DNA of 64,000 nt, from the NCBI RefSeq assembly GCF_010092505.1, contig NZ_CP048021.1, positions 2,170,001-2,234,000 of the forward strand. The letters run 5' to 3'. Numbering within the stretch: position 1 is the stretch's first letter; each line of letters begins with the position of its first letter. Below, piece after piece: positions 43,389 through 52,572 of this stretch. A program made the translations under genes and the position numbers. The notes below the pieces were generated by a model. That model had not been told where the DNA came from, ran no database searches, and saw only the letters and a program-made list of their open reading frames with translations. Source of the DNA: Virgibacillus sp. MSP4-1. GTDB taxonomy: Bacteria > Bacillota > Bacilli > Bacillales > Alkalibacillaceae.

Positions 43389-45407
43389 TTATAAATTGGA
43401 AATAATAAGATTAATCAATGAATACATTCCACCATTAGACAACCCTTCAAGTGTAGATGGTGTTGTTCGTATTAAACCAGGGTTGTGTATATTTGAGTTT
43501 AAAAAGTCCCGAGATTTAATGGATGTTATATTATTAAAAGCTTTTCTCATTTGCTGATCAGGCAGAACTTTTATAATATTTTGTTTAACATGTGTTTCAA
43601 TATTGCTAAGCATTGGAAAAGTATATTGCTGCATTAAGTTGTTCCATTCTGAGGACTTTTTTAACTGCAAAATGAGAGCTTGCTCGTATGTAGTTCTAAG
43701 TAACATACCGGCACTCACCGGAAAAATATTATAAGCTTTATCATAAGGCTCAACCTGTTTAACCTTCTTATTGGACATCTTATGTAATTCATCCAAAGCA
43801 ACAATCAAACCAACATGATCATTATTGTCAGGGTTAAGTTTACCATCCCAATTTATATATTCGAAGAAAGTACCTGGGGAATCGCCGCCAGGTGTCGGGC
43901 CACCCGATTTTGCTCCACCCTTATTGGATCCTTCTCCCTCTGTTCCTTTTCCTCCTGCTCCTTTTTCTTCTTCCCCCATTCCTTGGGTTCCTTTTTCTCT
44001 GGCTCCTTCACTACCATCCCCCGTTTCTTGGGTTCCTTTTCTTCCTGCTCTGTTTCCATCTTCTCCGGTTCCTTGTATTCCTTTTCCTCCTGCTCCTTTT
44101 TCACCTTCTCCTTTTCTTTGGGTCCCTTTTCCTTCTGGTTCATTATCTTTATTTTGATCGTATTGCTGCAAATATTCATCAAAAAAGTAAGTACTCCAGT
44201 TATTCCTCGCAGCCACGTCTATATTAAAAGTTAATAATGTAACTATCTTATAAACCATCTCATATAATGCTCTGTAAGGAGTTTTGTCATAAAAGTGTGA
44301 TCTTTCTTTAGAGATTTCCAATTCCTCTTCAGTCTCTATAAAATGATTAAAAGAAATATATCCAATAGTATTGTTTGGTTTCATTCCACTATTCTTCACA
44401 TTCGCTGTTAAATAAGAGAGGTTAAGCCAGTCTTTCTCACGTTCTAAATAATTGTATAAGCCAAATCCGTTTATATACATTCTTATTGCTGGTCCAAATT
44501 TCTTAATTTCCTGATGCCCTTTTTGAGTTTCTCTTATATAAAATACTCCTTCAAAGTCACATACAGTACCTGCTTCATAAGGCAAAAATATAAATTTTTC
44601 ACTTTTATGAGTCTTCTTTATATTATAATGCTCTTTTAAAATATCAGTGATACTAACATCTTTATTAAGTTTAATAACGACTGGCTTTGAATTAATAATT
44701 GTTTCATGCTTCCTAATAAAATTATAAGTTAATTCCCTTTTATCTTTATTATATTTGAATTGGACTTTAGAAGTAAATTTAGCTACATCTCTATTATATA
44801 AATCTTCAATAGATGGTGAATCTAAATTTTGTGATACACCATCAACCTTTACATCTAACGAGAATAAATTATACTCCGATTTATAATTACTTAAAGAAAC
44901 ATGCTTCATCTTATCTTGATTGATATCTTCTACTAATACTTTAATATCAGACTCATTAACATTATTAAGTGAAATTTTTGTGCCCTTATCTGTTATTTTT
45001 TCACTTTTTTCGTATTTAATCTTATCTCGATAGCCATATATAATAAATTCTCCATCTTTTCCTTTAGATAATATTTTGAAGTTTTTCGCTATTGAAAATA
45101 TTGAAAGTAGCCCTATTCCCATACTTCCAGCAAAAACTTTGTTATGTTCATTCAATACCTTGTTATTTCTTTTTTTATATGACTCTCCTGGTTTTGAAAG
45201 GGATTTAATCGACGATTCAGTAAAACCATTCCCATTATCTGTAACTTCGATGACATTATTTTTGGTATCAATTTCTACTGTAATTTCTTTAGCAAATTCA
45301 TCGAATGCATTTTTTATTAACTCTGATATAACTACTAAAGGGCTAGCAACTTCACTAATAACATCCATTTGTTTCTCATAAGGTATTTTTATATCCATAA
45401 CTTCCAT
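43389..45407 (-). CDS. MORC/MutL-like GHKL ATPase with low-complexity linker
   Basis: A 672-residue protein. The N-terminal ~190 residues hold the GHKL ATP site: ELIKNAFDEFAKEI (N box), VIEVTDNGNGFTESS (G1), GSMGIGLLSIFSIA (G2) and GTKISLNN. A MutL/MORC-type transducer-like region follows to about residue 420. A repeat of five 15-residue units (K-G-T-Q-x-x-G-x-x-x-x-G-A) makes a charged Gly-rich linker, about 427-501. The last ~160 residues are a helical domain of unknown type. Prokaryotic relatives lie in restriction-modification operons (Iyer and colleagues), and a DNA methyltransferase is directly upstream here. Likely a DNA clamp/ATP-driven part of a restriction system. Confidence 0.8.
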   Translation of the reverse strand: MEVMDIKIPYEKQMDVISEVASPLVVISELIKNAFDEFAKEITVEIDTKNNVIEVTDNGNGFTESSIKSLSKPGESYKKRNNKVLNEHNKVFAGSMGIGLLSIFSIAKNFKILSKGKDGEFIIYGYRDKIKYEKSEKITDKGTKISLNNVNESDIKVLVEDINQDKMKHVSLSNYKSEYNLFSLDVKVDGVSQNLDSPSIEDLYNRDVAKFTSKVQFKYNKDKRELTYNFIRKHETIINSKPVVIKLNKDVSITDILKEHYNIKKTHKSEKFIFLPYEAGTVCDFEGVFYIRETQKGHQEIKKFGPAIRMYINGFGLYNYLEREKDWLNLSYLTANVKNSGMKPNNTIGYISFNHFIETEEELEISKERSHFYDKTPYRALYEMVYKIVTLLTFNIDVAARNNWSTYFFDEYLQQYDQNKDNEPEGKGTQRKGEGEKGAGGKGIQGTGEDGNRAGRKGTQETGDGSEGAREKGTQGMGEEEKGAGGKGTEGEGSNKGGAKSGGPTPGGDSPGTFFEYINWDGKLNPDNNDHVGLIVALDELHKMSNKKVKQVEPYDKAYNIFPVSAGMLLRTTYEQALILQLKKSSEWNNLMQQYTFPMLSNIETHVKQNIIKVLPDQQMRKAFNNITSIKSRDFLNSNIHNPGLIRTTPSTLEGLSNGGMYSLINLIISNL
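43905..44129 (-). repeat. Five degenerate 45-bp tandem repeats inside the GHKL ATPase gene
   Basis: Units encode KGTQRKGEGEKGAGG, KGIQGTGEDGNRAGR, KGTQETGDGSEGARE, KGTQGMGEEEKGAGG and KGTEGEGSNKGGAKS. They form a flexible charged linker. The low-complexity DNA also gives long spurious frames on the plus strand. Copy number may vary between strains. Confidence 0.75.
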
Positions 45408-45463
45408 AACTCTTCCCCCCTAATATAAATCGGCAAACAATCTTTTCATTTTATTCCATTTTA

Positions 45464-45490
45464 ATAAAAAAAAGGGGATTTATCATCCCC
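45464..45490 (-). terminator. Terminator overlapping the methyltransferase stop
   Basis: On the minus strand GGGGAT pairs with ATCCCC around five bases, followed by eight T. The stop codon of the methyltransferase is inside the hairpin. It separates the methyltransferase from the GHKL gene 75 bp downstream, so the latter may be made by readthrough or from its own promoter. Confidence 0.75.
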
Positions 45491-47153
45491 TTTCTTTTTG
45501 AACTATTAGAATGTATTCTTGCAACATTGTCTGTATTTCTTCGTTTCTTAATATTGTGGAGTTTATACTATGAGGTAACCTTTTAAATGAATAATCTCTA
45601 CTAAGCGAAGTAACATTAACATAACCTAAATTACTAAACCATTCTGACAGGATTCTCTCAAAGTTTATTGTAATATCGCCCATAACTGTTCTATGACCAA
45701 CAATCCAGGCTTGAATACCATCTTTATTAAGTACCTCATTAGTTTTTATCACTACAGCATATAGGTCCTCAAAGAAGTGCATAACTTCTTTTTTTCTTTT
45801 TTCATAAGATGAAATTTTTCTTTTTATTGTCTCTTTTACTTTAGGAATATTCTCCATTATCATTTTATAAGTCTTGTAAAAATGCCTCTTGTCCCCGATT
45901 GCTAAAGAATCCATCTTTTTATATGCTTGATATTTAGCTATTTCTTTTACTTTTTTATCACTTAGGGTTCCTATTTCTTTAAGCTTTCTTAAAATGGTTA
46001 ACCGAAGTCTTTCTGTGATTAATTCCCATAGTAAGCTATTGTTACTAAAGCCACTGATTAAAGACAGCTTTTCTTGAGTTTTGTCATTAGAAATTAATTT
46101 ATTTAGATATGATAACACCTCACCATATCTCTTTCTTTCATGTCCAACCTTTTTGTTCATAACATCATAAAGAGAACTTAAAGTTTCGGATTCTTTTAGT
46201 ATTTGAGAACCAATACTAGTAGTTTGAGAGTTTTTACCACCTAATAAATCCTCATCACAGTTTTCTGTTGAAATCGGAATATTTAAATACTTTTTGATTA
46301 AGTCACCTAACCATTGTAAAGATAGTTTTGAGTATTGACCGTATGCAACAGTACTTTTAGAATCCCCATATGGTGGGGAGGTTAAAATCAAATCTACTTT
46401 CCGATTACCCATGTAACTTAAGTCTTTAGCATTACTCAAGTACACTTCAGAATTAACCTCTGTTTGCTGAGGGAAATTTATCTTTTGAAGCATATCTAAA
46501 ATAACTTCTACATTCTCTCTAAACTCTTTCTTTGAATCAATATTGTGCTCTTTTATTTTTTTGGGTGACATGCGATATAATTTAAACTCATCGTTTCTTG
46601 AAAGAGAACTTTTTCTAATAGTAGCACTAAGGGCCGTAAAAAGAATTAGGGCAAACTGTTCTCTATATTTTTTGGTTCTTGTTGATAAAAATTTATCTAC
46701 CTTTTTTCTTATTATCGATATTTCTTGAATGTTTTTTTCTTTAAACCAATAATCAATTTTATTAAAATTTGGTATATCATCTTCAGCTATTACTGAATCA
46801 TTTAGCTCATTGTCTAAGAATTTTTCTATCTCTTTAATTGTATATGTATTATGTACAGTTAAGACTTTCGTTCTAGCCAACAGTATTGAAAGAGGATTTA
46901 GATCTGATCCCAAAAAATCTAGTCCTGAGTACTTAGCTTCAAGTCCAACAGTTCCACTACCAACAAATGGATCGAGTACTGATCTAATGTTATATTGAGA
47001 CCGTAATAACTGTATTATTGTGCTAACCATTTTTGGAAATGCTTTTGCTGGATATCCATGGAAACTTCCATTTGTACTAAAAAATGAGGAGTATTCATTT
47101 TCTCCAGTGTAGTTCAAATCAATATCCCAATGGTTTATTAGAGAATCATTCAT
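45483..47153 (-). CDS. DNA amino-methyltransferase (SPPY type)
   Basis: A 556-residue methyltransferase. Motif I is SVLDPFVGSGTVGLEAKYSG (about residues 58-77) with the acidic loop GSDLNPLSILLAR; motif IV is ILTSPPYGDS (about residue 257). The order I then IV and the SPPY form fit a cytosine-N4 or adenine-N6 enzyme, with SPPY favouring N4-cytosine. A long helical insert follows motif IV. It is longer than solitary methyltransferases and lies next to a GHKL ATPase, which points to a restriction-modification system. The ribosome site before ATG 47153 is weak. Confidence 0.87.
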   Translation of the reverse strand: MNDSLINHWDIDLNYTGENEYSSFFSTNGSFHGYPAKAFPKMVSTIIQLLRSQYNIRSVLDPFVGSGTVGLEAKYSGLDFLGSDLNPLSILLARTKVLTVHNTYTIKEIEKFLDNELNDSVIAEDDIPNFNKIDYWFKEKNIQEISIIRKKVDKFLSTRTKKYREQFALILFTALSATIRKSSLSRNDEFKLYRMSPKKIKEHNIDSKKEFRENVEVILDMLQKINFPQQTEVNSEVYLSNAKDLSYMGNRKVDLILTSPPYGDSKSTVAYGQYSKLSLQWLGDLIKKYLNIPISTENCDEDLLGGKNSQTTSIGSQILKESETLSSLYDVMNKKVGHERKRYGEVLSYLNKLISNDKTQEKLSLISGFSNNSLLWELITERLRLTILRKLKEIGTLSDKKVKEIAKYQAYKKMDSLAIGDKRHFYKTYKMIMENIPKVKETIKRKISSYEKRKKEVMHFFEDLYAVVIKTNEVLNKDGIQAWIVGHRTVMGDITINFERILSEWFSNLGYVNVTSLSRDYSFKRLPHSINSTILRNEEIQTMLQEYILIVQKERG

Positions 47154-47389
47154 ACCTATCAGCCAACCTTCTAATCAGGAATAAAGTTGTCTTTTTGACA
47201 GACAACTTCACAATAATATAATAACATGTCTATTTGTGAAAATACCAGGTTTACCTTACATAACAATATAAAAATTATAACCAACTATCATCTTCGGTTT
47301 CAGTCAGAACGACATGTGTATGGAAAAACAATCCGAAGTAGGACGAACAACTAACGAATCATGGTCGTTCACTCACTAGCCAGTTTATC
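47154..47389. other. Gap between the methyltransferase and the IS21 relic
   Basis: AT-rich and without a gene. It must hold the methyltransferase promoter on the minus strand (near 47200-47260). An inverted repeat GTTGTCTTTTTGAC/GACAACTT-like stretch lies at 47187-47210 but is weak. Confidence 0.3.
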
Positions 47390-47432
47390 TGTGGCAAAAA
47401 ATGTAACCTCTGGCAGTTAATTATGCATCTCC
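47390..47432 (+). mobile_element. Left-end relic of an older IS21-family element
   Basis: TGTGGCAAAAAATGTAACC with CTGGCAGTTAATTATG resembles the left end of the intact copies (TGTTTATGGCAAAC, TTTGGCAGTTAATTTATG). It is cut at CATCTCC, the target site of the intact element. Its continuation lies at 52419. Confidence 0.65.
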
Positions 47433-47585
47433 TGTTTATGGCAAACTAAAAATGTAGTCTTTGGCAGTTAATTTATGTAGTTCCCAAAAGGGGGGTATAT
47501 AAATAAAAAACCACTTGCCAACCTCTCAAAATAACTTTAAACTCCTCGTTGGACCAACAACGTTCGACAGGAGGTTATTAAGGAG

Positions 47586-49085
47586 ATGTTAGCAGTGGCT
47601 GAAATTGATTATATCAGACATGAGGTAAATCAAAAAGGAGAAACATATGCCAGCGTAGGTAGGAAGATGGGGATTGATCCGCGTACAGTAAATAAATATG
47701 CAAATCAAGAGGAATTCAAAAAGAAGGAAAAACAAAAGCGCAAAGCTCCAGTACTGGACCCTGTTAAGCCTATTTTAGACAAGTGGTTAAAAGAAGATTT
47801 AAAAAAGAAAAAGAAGTACCAAAGAACGTCAAAGAAAATGTATCAACAGTTAAAGAAGTTTCATAGTTTCAAAGGATCCGATCGAACAGTGAGGGATTAT
47901 GTATCTCGAAGAAAAAAGGAATTAAAAGAAACGATGGAGGATGCTGCATTACCTCTTGAATCCATCCCTGGTACGGCTCAGGTTGACTTTGGAACAGCAC
48001 CTTTTAAGTATCTGTCCGAAGTGATTGACTTGCCATATCTGGTTATGTCGTTTCCGCATTGTAATGGGTTTTATTTTCAAGTATTTCCTTCGGAAAATAC
48101 AGAGTGTTTACTAGAAGGGTTACAACGGATATTCCACCATATGGGCGGGGTACCCAAAATCATTCGGTTTGATAATTTCTCTCCAGCCGTGAAGAAAATT
48201 TTTTCTAAAGGAGAACGTGAATTAACCGATACGTTTGAGAGATTTGTTTTACATTATGGCTTTCAATATGAGTTTTGTAACCCTGGAAAGGGCAATGAAA
48301 AAGGGCATGTCGAAGCCATGGTGAAATATGTAAGAAATAACTTTCTCTTACCAGAGAATACGATTGTAGATCTTGACCATTTTAACGAAACATTATGGAC
48401 CTTAGCCGAAGAAGACCGTGAGCGTCTACATTATGATAAACAGGTCCTTCAATCTAAATTATATGAAGAAGATCAAGCCAGCTGGCTCATGTTGCCTGAA
48501 AAGAAATTTGAATGTGCTCGCTATAAAGAAGTAAAAGCAGACAAGTATGGCATCGTTACTATAGATAAAAAGCAATATTCTACTACTCCTAGATTTGCCA
48601 AGCAAAAAGTAAGAGTATCTATTACTTATAATGAAATTATTATTTTGAATGAAGATAACGATGTCATCGTCAAACACGACCGACTATATGGTGTGAAACG
48701 GAAATCAATGATCTGGCAACCATATTTAGATTTATTATCTAAACGACCGCGAGCTATCAAATATTCGAGTCTTTATAACCAATTTCCAGCTGTTTGGTCT
48801 GATTATTTAAGGAACTGTACGGAGGAAGAACAGAAGAATGCCTTGCGCTTATTAGGAAGTCTTCTAAAGAATAATGACTTTTCATTGTTGAATGAAGCTT
48901 TAACGATGGCCTCTTCACATGGTCATCCAAGTGCTGATCAAATTAAGCATTGTTTTTATTCTCTTCTTCATAAAGATAATACTTATGATACGATCGAGCC
49001 TAATATTTCAGTACCGGAAATGCCGGCAGTAACAAGAGGGTTATCCCATTATGATTCTCTTCTTCAAGAAAGGGGTGAATCATAA
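47586..49085 (+). CDS. istA: IS21 transposase IstA (outer copy)
   Basis: A 499-residue DDE transposase. N-terminal helix-turn-helix (ETYASVGRKMGIDPRTVNKY), then a catalytic core with Asp in TAQVDFGTAPF, Asp in IIRFDNFSPAV and Glu in EKGHVEAMVKY, and a basic beta-rich C-terminus. It is identical in sequence to the inner copy. The stop is followed at once by the end of the inner element, so istB no longer overlaps it as it does in the intact arrangement (TAATG). Confidence 0.95.
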   Translation: MLAVAEIDYIRHEVNQKGETYASVGRKMGIDPRTVNKYANQEEFKKKEKQKRKAPVLDPVKPILDKWLKEDLKKKKKYQRTSKKMYQQLKKFHSFKGSDRTVRDYVSRRKKELKETMEDAALPLESIPGTAQVDFGTAPFKYLSEVIDLPYLVMSFPHCNGFYFQVFPSENTECLLEGLQRIFHHMGGVPKIIRFDNFSPAVKKIFSKGERELTDTFERFVLHYGFQYEFCNPGKGNEKGHVEAMVKYVRNNFLLPENTIVDLDHFNETLWTLAEEDRERLHYDKQVLQSKLYEEDQASWLMLPEKKFECARYKEVKADKYGIVTIDKKQYSTTPRFAKQKVRVSITYNEIIILNEDNDVIVKHDRLYGVKRKSMIWQPYLDLLSKRPRAIKYSSLYNQFPAVWSDYLRNCTEEEQKNALRLLGSLLKNNDFSLLNEALTMASSHGHPSADQIKHCFYSLLHKDNTYDTIEPNISVPEMPAVTRGLSHYDSLLQERGES

Positions 49086-49086
49086 T
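48982..49086 (+). repeat. 105-bp duplication, left copy
   Basis: The 3' end of istA up to CATAAT is repeated at 51524-51628, directly on either side of the inner IS21 element. This is far longer than the usual 4-8 bp IS21 target duplication. Confidence 0.92.
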
Positions 49087-49151
49087 TGTATTTGGCAAGT
49101 AAAAAATGTATGAAATGGCATTTAAAAATGTATGCCACTTGCCACCCCAGA

Positions 49152-49871
49152 TTATTGTTGAAGTAAAGACTCTTTGTAACGAAAGCTTTCACCATTAAAT
49201 ACAAGTAAATGTGAGTGATGAATGAGGCGATCTATGACTGCCTCCGTTAAAATTGGATCTCCAAAAACATGATTCCATTGACCAAATTGAAGGTTCGTCG
49301 TTATTACTAAGCTTTTGGTTTCGTAACACATGGAGATCACTTGAAATACCAATTCTGCACCCTCTTTATGAAGAGGAATATAACCTAATTCATCCAAGAT
49401 GAGTAAGTCCAATTTTTCTATCTGTTTCATTAGTTTAGGGAGGGAACCTTTTTGGTTCGCCTCAATTAATTTATTTGCTAGAGATGCCACCGTAAAGAAC
49501 TTCACTTTACTGCCAAAGCTATGTATGGCATTCAAGCTAAGTAATGTTGCCAAATAGGTCTTTCCTGTGCCAACACCGCCATATAGAATGAGATTTTCCT
49601 TTTGATGGATAAAATGCCCTTCAAGTATCTCTTCCCGACTAATCCCTTGAGGGATTTGGATATGTTCCCATTGAAATGGCTGATTTCCGGTCTTTGGCAG
49701 TTGTGCCTGATTTAATAATAAATTAATTTTTCTCTCTTCTCTATTTTGTACTTCTTGTTCGAATAGCTTTAAGAGATACTCCTGATGATTTTCTGCTTCT
49801 ACTTCATGAAAATGTTCTCGTATCCAACTTAACTTTAAGCGTTTCGCATAGGCTTCGATCTTGTCCTTCAT
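49152..49871 (-). CDS. istB: IS21 helper ATPase IstB (inner copy)
   Basis: A 239-residue DnaC-like AAA+ ATPase. Walker A GGVGTGKT (about residues 98-105), Walker B LLILDELG (about 155-162), and the usual NLQFGQWNHVF motif near the end. It helps IstA choose and bend the target. Its ATG overlaps the istA stop (TAATG). Confidence 0.95.
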   Translation of the reverse strand: MKDKIEAYAKRLKLSWIREHFHEVEAENHQEYLLKLFEQEVQNREERKINLLLNQAQLPKTGNQPFQWEHIQIPQGISREEILEGHFIHQKENLILYGGVGTGKTYLATLLSLNAIHSFGSKVKFFTVASLANKLIEANQKGSLPKLMKQIEKLDLLILDELGYIPLHKEGAELVFQVISMCYETKSLVITTNLQFGQWNHVFGDPILTEAVIDRLIHHSHLLVFNGESFRYKESLLQQ

Positions 49872-51370
49872 TATGATTCACCCCTTTCTTGAAGAAGAGA
49901 ATCATAATGGGATAACCCTCTTGTTACTGCCGGCATTTCCGGTACTGAAATATTAGGCTCGATCGTATCATAAGTATTATCTTTATGAAGAAGAGAATAA
50001 AAACAATGCTTAATTTGATCAGCACTTGGATGACCATGTGAAGAGGCCATCGTTAAAGCTTCATTCAACAATGAAAAGTCATTATTCTTTAGAAGACTTC
50101 CTAATAAGCGCAAGGCATTCTTCTGTTCTTCCTCCGTACAGTTCCTTAAATAATCAGACCAAACAGCTGGAAATTGGTTATAAAGACTCGAATATTTGAT
50201 AGCTCGCGGTCGTTTAGATAATAAATCTAAATATGGTTGCCAGATCATTGATTTCCGTTTCACACCATATAGTCGGTCGTGTTTGACGATGACATCGTTA
50301 TCTTCATTCAAAATAATAATTTCATTATAAGTAATAGATACTCTTACTTTTTGCTTGGCAAATCTAGGAGTAGTAGAATATTGCTTTTTATCTATAGTAA
50401 CGATGCCATACTTGTCTGCTTTTACTTCTTTATAGCGAGCACATTCAAATTTCTTTTCAGGCAACATGAGCCAGCTGGCTTGATCTTCTTCATATAATTT
50501 AGATTGAAGGACCTGTTTATCATAATGTAGACGCTCACGGTCTTCTTCGGCTAAGGTCCATAATGTTTCGTTAAAATGGTCAAGATCTACAATCGTATTC
50601 TCTGGTAAGAGAAAGTTATTTCTTACATATTTCACCATGGCTTCGACATGCCCTTTTTCATTGCCCTTTCCAGGGTTACAAAACTCATATTGAAAGCCAT
50701 AATGTAAAACAAATCTCTCAAACGTATCGGTTAATTCACGTTCTCCTTTAGAAAAAATTTTCTTCACGGCTGGAGAGAAATTATCAAACCGAATGATTTT
50801 GGGTACCCCGCCCATATGGTGGAATATCCGTTGTAACCCTTCTAGTAAACACTCTGTATTTTCCGAAGGAAATACTTGAAAATAAAACCCATTACAATGC
50901 GGAAACGACATAACCAGATATGGCAAGTCAATCACTTCGGACAGATACTTAAAAGGTGCTGTTCCAAAGTCAACCTGAGCCGTACCAGGGATGGATTCAA
51001 GAGGTAATGCAGCATCCTCCATCGTTTCTTTTAATTCCTTTTTTCTTCGAGATACATAATCCCTCACTGTTCGATCGGATCCTTTGAAACTATGAAACTT
51101 CTTTAACTGTTGATACATTTTCTTTGACGTTCTTTGGTACTTCTTTTTCTTTTTTAAATCTTCTTTTAACCACTTGTCTAAAATAGGCTTAACAGGGTCC
51201 AGTACTGGAGCTTTGCGCTTTTGTTTTTCCTTCTTTTTGAATTCCTCTTGATTTGCATATTTATTTACTGTACGCGGATCAATCCCCATCTTCCTACCTA
51301 CGCTGGCATATGTTTCTCCTTTTTGATTTACCTCATGTCTGATATAATCAATTTCAGCCACTGCTAACAT
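49871..51370 (-). CDS. istA: IS21 transposase IstA (inner copy)
   Basis: A 499-residue DDE transposase, identical in sequence to the one at 47586-49085, with the same catalytic Asp, Asp and Glu. istA and istB overlap here as in an undisturbed element, so this copy should be the fully functional unit. Confidence 0.95.
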   Translation of the reverse strand: MLAVAEIDYIRHEVNQKGETYASVGRKMGIDPRTVNKYANQEEFKKKEKQKRKAPVLDPVKPILDKWLKEDLKKKKKYQRTSKKMYQQLKKFHSFKGSDRTVRDYVSRRKKELKETMEDAALPLESIPGTAQVDFGTAPFKYLSEVIDLPYLVMSFPHCNGFYFQVFPSENTECLLEGLQRIFHHMGGVPKIIRFDNFSPAVKKIFSKGERELTDTFERFVLHYGFQYEFCNPGKGNEKGHVEAMVKYVRNNFLLPENTIVDLDHFNETLWTLAEEDRERLHYDKQVLQSKLYEEDQASWLMLPEKKFECARYKEVKADKYGIVTIDKKQYSTTPRFAKQKVRVSITYNEIIILNEDNDVIVKHDRLYGVKRKSMIWQPYLDLLSKRPRAIKYSSLYNQFPAVWSDYLRNCTEEEQKNALRLLGSLLKNNDFSLLNEALTMASSHGHPSADQIKHCFYSLLHKDNTYDTIEPNISVPEMPAVTRGLSHYDSLLQERGES

Positions 51371-51523
51371 CTCCTTAATAACCTCCTGTCGAACGTTGTT
51401 GGTCCAACGAGGAGTTTAAAGTTATTTTGAGAGGTTGGCAAGTGGTTTTTTATTTATATACCCCCCTTTTGGGAACTACATAAATTAACTGCCAAAGACT
51501 ACATTTTTAGTTTGCCATAAACA

Positions 51524-51628
51524 CTTATGATACGATCGAGCCTAATATTTCAGTACCGGAAATGCCGGCAGTAACAAGAGGGTTATCCCATTATGATTCT
51601 CTTCTTCAAGAAAGGGGTGAATCATAAT
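51524..51628 (+). repeat. 105-bp duplication, right copy
   Basis: Identical to 48982-49086. It supplies the end of istA and the ribosome site (AAAGGGGTG) for the outer istB, so istB expression could survive only by readthrough from the inner element. Confidence 0.92.
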
Positions 51629-52346
51629 GAAGGACAAGATCGAAGCCTATGCGAAACGCTTAAAGTTAAGTTGGATACGAGAACATTTTCATGAAGTAGA
51701 AGCAGAAAATCATCAGGAGTATCTCTTAAAGCTATTCGAACAAGAAGTACAAAATAGAGAAGAGAGAAAAATTAATTTATTATTAAATCAGGCACAACTG
51801 CCAAAGACCGGAAATCAGCCATTTCAATGGGAACATATCCAAATCCCTCAAGGGATTAGTCGGGAAGAGATACTTGAAGGGCATTTTATCCATCAAAAGG
51901 AAAATCTCATTCTATATGGCGGTGTTGGCACAGGAAAGACCTATTTGGCAACATTACTTAGCTTGAATGCCATACATAGCTTTGGCAGTAAAGTGAAGTT
52001 CTTTACGGTGGCATCTCTAGCAAATAAATTAATTGAGGCGAACCAAAAAGGTTCCCTCCCTAAACTAATGAAACAGATAGAAAAATTGGACTTACTCATC
52101 TTGGATGAATTAGGTTATATTCCTCTTCATAAAGAGGGTGCAGAATTGGTATTTCAAGTGATCTCCATGTGTTACGAAACCAAAAGCTTAGTAATAACGA
52201 CGAACCTTCAATTTGGTCAATGGAATCATGTTTTTGGAGATCCAATTTTAACGGAGGCAGTCATAGATCGCCTCATTCATCACTCACATTTACTTGTATT
52301 TAATGGTGAAAGCTTTCGTTACAAAGAGTCTTTACTTCAACAATAA
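51627..52346 (+). CDS. istB: IS21 helper ATPase IstB (outer copy)
   Basis: A 239-residue protein identical to the inner IstB, with the same Walker motifs. It is now separated from its istA by the inner element and follows the right copy of the 105-bp duplication, so it lacks its natural promoter and translational coupling. Confidence 0.94.
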   Translation: MKDKIEAYAKRLKLSWIREHFHEVEAENHQEYLLKLFEQEVQNREERKINLLLNQAQLPKTGNQPFQWEHIQIPQGISREEILEGHFIHQKENLILYGGVGTGKTYLATLLSLNAIHSFGSKVKFFTVASLANKLIEANQKGSLPKLMKQIEKLDLLILDELGYIPLHKEGAELVFQVISMCYETKSLVITTNLQFGQWNHVFGDPILTEAVIDRLIHHSHLLVFNGESFRYKESLLQQ

Positions 52347-52418
52347 TCTGGGGTGGCAAGTGGCATACATTTTTAAATGCCATTTCATACATTTTTTACT
52401 TGCCAAATACACATCTCC

Positions 52419-52565
52419 CTTAGGAGCCTATAAAATAGCCACTTGCTAATCCCTTTCAATAAATTAATCCTCATTAGACCAACACCATTTAACAGAATGT
52501 TATTAGAAGAAATTAGCAGTGGCTACAATAGATAAATCCCAGACAACAAATCAAATCCCCGCAAA
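52419..52565 (+). mobile_element. Continuation of the older IS21 relic (diverged istA leader and start)
   Basis: CCACTTGCTAATCCC, TTAGACCAACACC, AACAGAATGTTATTAG and ATTAGCAGTGGCTAC follow the same order as the istA leader of the intact copies (CCACTTGCCAACC, TTGGACCAACAACG, GACAGGAGGTTATTAAG, TTAGCAGTGGCTGAA), with many changes. It decays before the flippase stop. Confidence 0.65.
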
Positions 52566-52572
52566 AAGCTGC

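Larger units (their letters stand above)
49087..51523 (-). mobile_element. IS21-family element, inner inverted copy
   Basis: 2437 bp from TGTATTTGGCAAG (its right end, here at left) to GCCATAAACA (its left end). It carries istB and istA in the minus orientation, with protein sequences identical to the outer copy. It sits between the istA and istB genes of the outer copy, flanked by a 105-bp direct duplication that keeps both outer genes intact. Confidence 0.93.
47433..52411 (+). mobile_element. IS21-family element, outer copy (interrupted), with 7-bp target duplication
   Basis: Ends are TGTTTATGGCAAAC (left) and TTGCCAAATACA (right), imperfect inverted repeats. CATCTCC is present at 47426-47432 and 52412-52418 as target duplication. 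istA is complete at 47586-49085 and istB at 51627-52346, but an identical copy lies inverted between them. Without the insert and the 105-bp duplication the element is exactly 2437 bp. Confidence 0.92.

Noticed and set aside
43815..44234. Long plus-strand frames (up to 139 codons) rich in Pro, Phe and Ser
   Set aside because: They are the antisense reading of the low-complexity repeat in the GHKL ATPase gene; no ribosome site and no domain pattern.
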